Shown here piece after piece: positions 60,913-64,000 of a stretch of 64,000 bases of DNA; the stretch's first letter is position 1; the number at the start of each line of letters is the position of its first letter. Under the pieces are notes generated by a model. That model saw only the letters and a program-made list of their open reading frames with translations. It was not told the DNA's origin and searched no databases. Position numbers and translations under genes: made by a program. Origin of the DNA: an uncultured Lachnospiraceae bacterium (GTDB taxonomy: Bacteria; Bacillota_A; Clostridia; TANB77; CAG-508); the NCBI GenBank assembly GCA_947165105.1, contig CAMUZC010000001.1:50232-114231 (forward strand), written 5' to 3'.

Positions 60913-63900
60913 ATGGCTCAAATAAGTTATGGTTCAATAACTATTGTTGATACTAATGACATATAGAGATTTTATGTTTAGTACGCTAAAAATAATAGTT
61001 CTGCGGCCGCCCCTTCATCTCCAACTGCATGGAGCTAGGATAGACCATAGTGGTCTAATGGAAGTTATATTTGGCAACGCACAGTTGTAAAAAGACAAGG
61101 CGTTCCTTTATCTTCTTCTGACTATGGAAATCCAGTATGTATTACTGGAGAAAGAGGTTAGCAAGGAGATACAGGAAATGGAATTTCTTCAATTGTAACG
61201 ACATATTGTAATTATGGAACTGGAACTCCAACATAGGGATATTCAGGTTGGGGTTCTAGTGTCCCAGAATATGATAGCAATAAACCTAATTATTGGGTAA
61301 AAACAACTGTAAATTATACTTCTGGTAATCCAAGTGTAACTATTTATAAAGATTTAGGTATTACAGAAGCAGCTGAAAAGGCTAATTTAGCAGTTACAAC
61401 AGCTCAAACTGCCAATACAAATTCCATTGAAGCAATTAGTATTGCAGGAAGTAAAAATAAAATATATTATAGTAATAATTTTCCTACTGGTGGAACTTAT
61501 ATAAATGGAGATACCTTATTTAAATAGTCTAATGCTGGAACTGTAATGTATGTATATGATGATACTTACATGGATACAACAAGCGGACATTGGAAACAGC
61601 AACAATTTGAAGAAAATGCTATTTCAGACTTAGCAATTACAAATGCTAAAATTGCAAATTTAAGTGGCGATAAAATTACCGCTAACACAATAGCAGGAAA
61701 TAAAATAGTTGCACATGATATAACAACACTTTAGTTAGCTACAGATGCGATTAAATCAAGTAATTATGTTGCAGGAACTGCACCATATTCAGGAGCTGGA
61801 ACTTTCTTAAATTTATCTAATGGAAATATATATAGTCCAAATTTTGGTATAAATAATGATTCAACTGATAATATTACAGATGGTGCTTATATAAAAGGTT
61901 CTATTTATGCTTATGACGGTAGAATAGGCTAGAATCAACTTAATTATTGGTATATAGGTAATTATTTGGATTATAACCAACTTAAGTCTGCTTATATAAA
62001 AGGAAATGGAACAGCTACTATTCAACTAGGAAATACAAGTACATGGAGATTAAATACTAATAGAATTCATACTGCTTGGAATGATGATAGTCAAGAGGAA
62101 GAAGCTTATAAACTTCATTATCCTGTTTATGATTCAAAATATTGGGATATGGGTTTACATGTTCCTACTTCTAAAACAGATAAATTTATTTATGTAAGAA
62201 ATAGTGTATCTACTAATACTTTAACAAATCTACAAAATAATATTAATGACCAAACAAATGGTACTAATAATTATTGGAATTATCAATTTTATGTTACCAG
62301 TGAAGGTAACTTATATGCTAAAAATATTTACGTATTAGATTAGTATAATAATCCTATTCAAATTGGAGGTTCCGGTGGAATTGCAGGAGTTTTACCAATT
62401 TATAGTGGAGGTACTGGAAGTACTAGTTTTACTTCAAAAGGTATTATATATGCTAGTGATACAAATCCTCAAACTTTACTTTCAACTGCGGCTGGTACAT
62501 CTGGACAGCTTCTGAGTTCAGGAGGAAGTAATGGTTCACCTTCTTGGATAAATGCATCTAGTTTAAGTGTGAGTCATGCAACGACCGCAACTCAAGATGG
62601 AAGTGGTAATGTAATTACTTCAACTTATATACCTTTAAGTGGAGGTACTTTTACTGGTTAGGTTACTATTGAAGATTCATTAACAGTTTAGGATGGAATT
62701 ACAGGAGATTTAACAGGTAAAGTAAATGGTTTTACATTAGGAATGAATGTTCCTAGTGGGTCAAAATTAACTGATACAGTAACAACAGTTACAATAACAG
62801 GAAATGGAAATGCTATTACTTCTATTTCTGCAACTAACGGTGCTATTACAGCTACTAAAGGAAATACTTTTTTAACTACTTAGACAGACCCTATTTTTTC
62901 AGCAAGTGTAGCAGCAGGAATACAGCAAACAGATATAAATAATTGGAATAGTAAAACAGATAATATAGGTACTGTAACAAGTGTAAAAGTTCAAGCTTCA
63001 ACTCCATTGCAATCTAGTGTAAATACTGCTCAATCTGGAACTTTAGATACTACAATGTCTTTCATTAATCAAGATGCAAATACTGTATTAGCTGGGCCTA
63101 GTAGCGGAACAACGGCGGCCGCGCCAACTTTTAGAAAATTAGTGGCGGCAGATATACCAAATTTAGCTTGGAGTAAAATTACAAGTGGAAATGACGACTT
63201 GAAGGCAATTGAAGCTTTAACTGGTACAACAGGATTATTAAAGAAAACGGCTGCTAATAAATGGGCGTTAGATACTACTTCTTATGTTCCAACTTCTCGG
63301 ACTGTAAATGGGCATGCTTTAAGTGATAATATTAGTGTAACAAAAGCAGATATAGGTTTAGGAAATGTTGAAAATGCTTTACAAATTATAGATATTGGTT
63401 CTAATGATGCTGGTCAATTAGTTTTAACTTTTGGAGATAATTCAACTGATACTAGAACAGTTTCAATTACAGCAACAACATCTTCATCTGTTGCAAAAGC
63501 TGAAGCTCTTAATACAAACGGCGCAAAAGTAGGTGATTCTAATCAACCTGTTTATTTTGGAACAGATGGAAAGCCTGCTGCTATTTCTTATACTATTGAA
63601 AAATCTGTTCCAGCAGATGCAGTTTTTTCTTATACTTTTGATGGTACATACAATGCTTCTACAAATAAAGCTGCTACTGTATCCACGGTGACAAATGCTA
63701 TTAATGCTTTGGATGGTGGAACAATAGGAACTGGAGGTACTGGGAAAACAATTACTGCACTTTCTCAAACTAATGGTCAAGTAAGTGCAACATTTAGTAA
63801 TATTAGTATTACCAAATCTCAAGTTAGTGATTTTTCTCATTCACATGGAAATATTTTAAATGCAGGAACTATTACTTCTACAGCAGTGGCTTTAGGAAAT

Positions 63901-64000
63901 GGAGATAGTTTATTATTTGCTGACTCTTCTAATAGTGGAAAAATTGAAAAAAGTTCTATTACAATAGGTACAGGAACTACTAAATATTTAAGATAGGATG
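60913..64000 (+). CDS. Large tail fibre paralogue, 3' partial, TAG-recoded
   Basis: At least 1029 residues, open to the right edge, with about 13 TAGs. Start MAQISYGSITIVDTNDI after AAGGAGGTGGCAAA, paralogous to the preceding gene's start. The middle has a helical hinge (ITEAAEKANLAVTTAQTANTN) and GSGGIAGVLPIYSGGTG repeats. The later part has ITKADIGLGNVENALQ, a motif common in the shaft of trimeric tail fibres. Two GCGGCCGC octamers encode Ala-Ala-Ala. It probably ends in a receptor-binding or peptidase tip beyond the window. Confidence 0.7.

Overview
The window is a contiguous piece of a large, AT-rich, tailed double-stranded DNA phage genome that reads UAG as an amino acid, almost certainly glutamine (translation table 15), and stops only at UAA and UGA. 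The evidence is direct. Long frames on both strands stay open through dozens of in-frame TAG codons and end at TAA or TGA; the first gene alone holds about 36 TAGs, three of them consecutive after a CAA. Recognisable enzymes (RuvC-like resolvase, dUTPase, RecJ, guanylate kinase, GIY-YIG nucleases) align only if TAG is sense. Strong AGGAGG ribosome sites, sigma70-type promoters, a GH25/choline-binding-type lysin and an anaerobic ribonucleotide reductase point to an anaerobic Gram-positive host, probably a gut Firmicute. That host call is inference.

Layout. Positions 1-12251 (+) hold tail genes: a tape-measure-like protein (5' end outside the window), a large tail or baseplate fibre and a smaller fibre candidate. 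A bidirectional terminator at 12257-12287 separates them from about 45 kb on the minus strand. Reading that block from right to left, it holds small genes, an RNA ligase, a lysis block (multidomain lysin, a small membrane protein and a holin), gyrB and gyrA homologues with a run of small Cys-rich proteins between them, NAD-dependent DNA ligase, a wHTH protein, a ThyX-like protein, an SSB-like protein, a Sak4-type ATPase, DnaB, primase, RecJ, a Dda-like helicase, a DNA polymerase III alpha homologue, guanylate kinase, a thioredoxin-like protein, NrdD, NrdG, an FTR-like Fe-S protein, dUTPase and RuvC. From 57477 to the right edge the + strand again carries recoded tail or fibre genes, so the block is flanked by divergent and convergent junctions.

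Seven of the replication and nucleotide genes (dut, nrdD, polymerase, primase, thyX-like, gyrA, gyrB) are interrupted by self-splicing-type introns of about 1.0-1.3 kb. Every one lies directly after a GGT, and removing it restores a conserved motif. Each carries a homing endonuclease: four GIY-YIG, two VSR/EDxHD-like and one LAGLIDADG. A free-standing HNH gene sits beside the polymerase. Five introns share a td-like group I core; the dut and gyrA introns share a different core.

TAG use is bimodal. Polymerase, primase, DnaB, SSB-like, gyrase, ligase, NrdG, Dda-like helicase and RNA ligase have none. Tail genes, lysis genes, RecJ and a membrane/GIY-YIG protein have many. This fits expression of the replisome under the host code and of structural and lysis genes only once UAG is suppressed. 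No suppressor tRNA was seen here. Other points of interest: a CTT-TGA-C (RF2-like) frameshift at the start of the polymerase, a second apparent frameshift in the thioredoxin-like gene, a metallo-beta-lactamase-fold domain fused to the lysin, an orphan + strand promoter and terminator that could make a roughly 90-nt RNA, repeated terminator/promoter junctions, and eight GCGGCCGC octamers that all encode Ala-Ala-Ala in an AT-rich genome.
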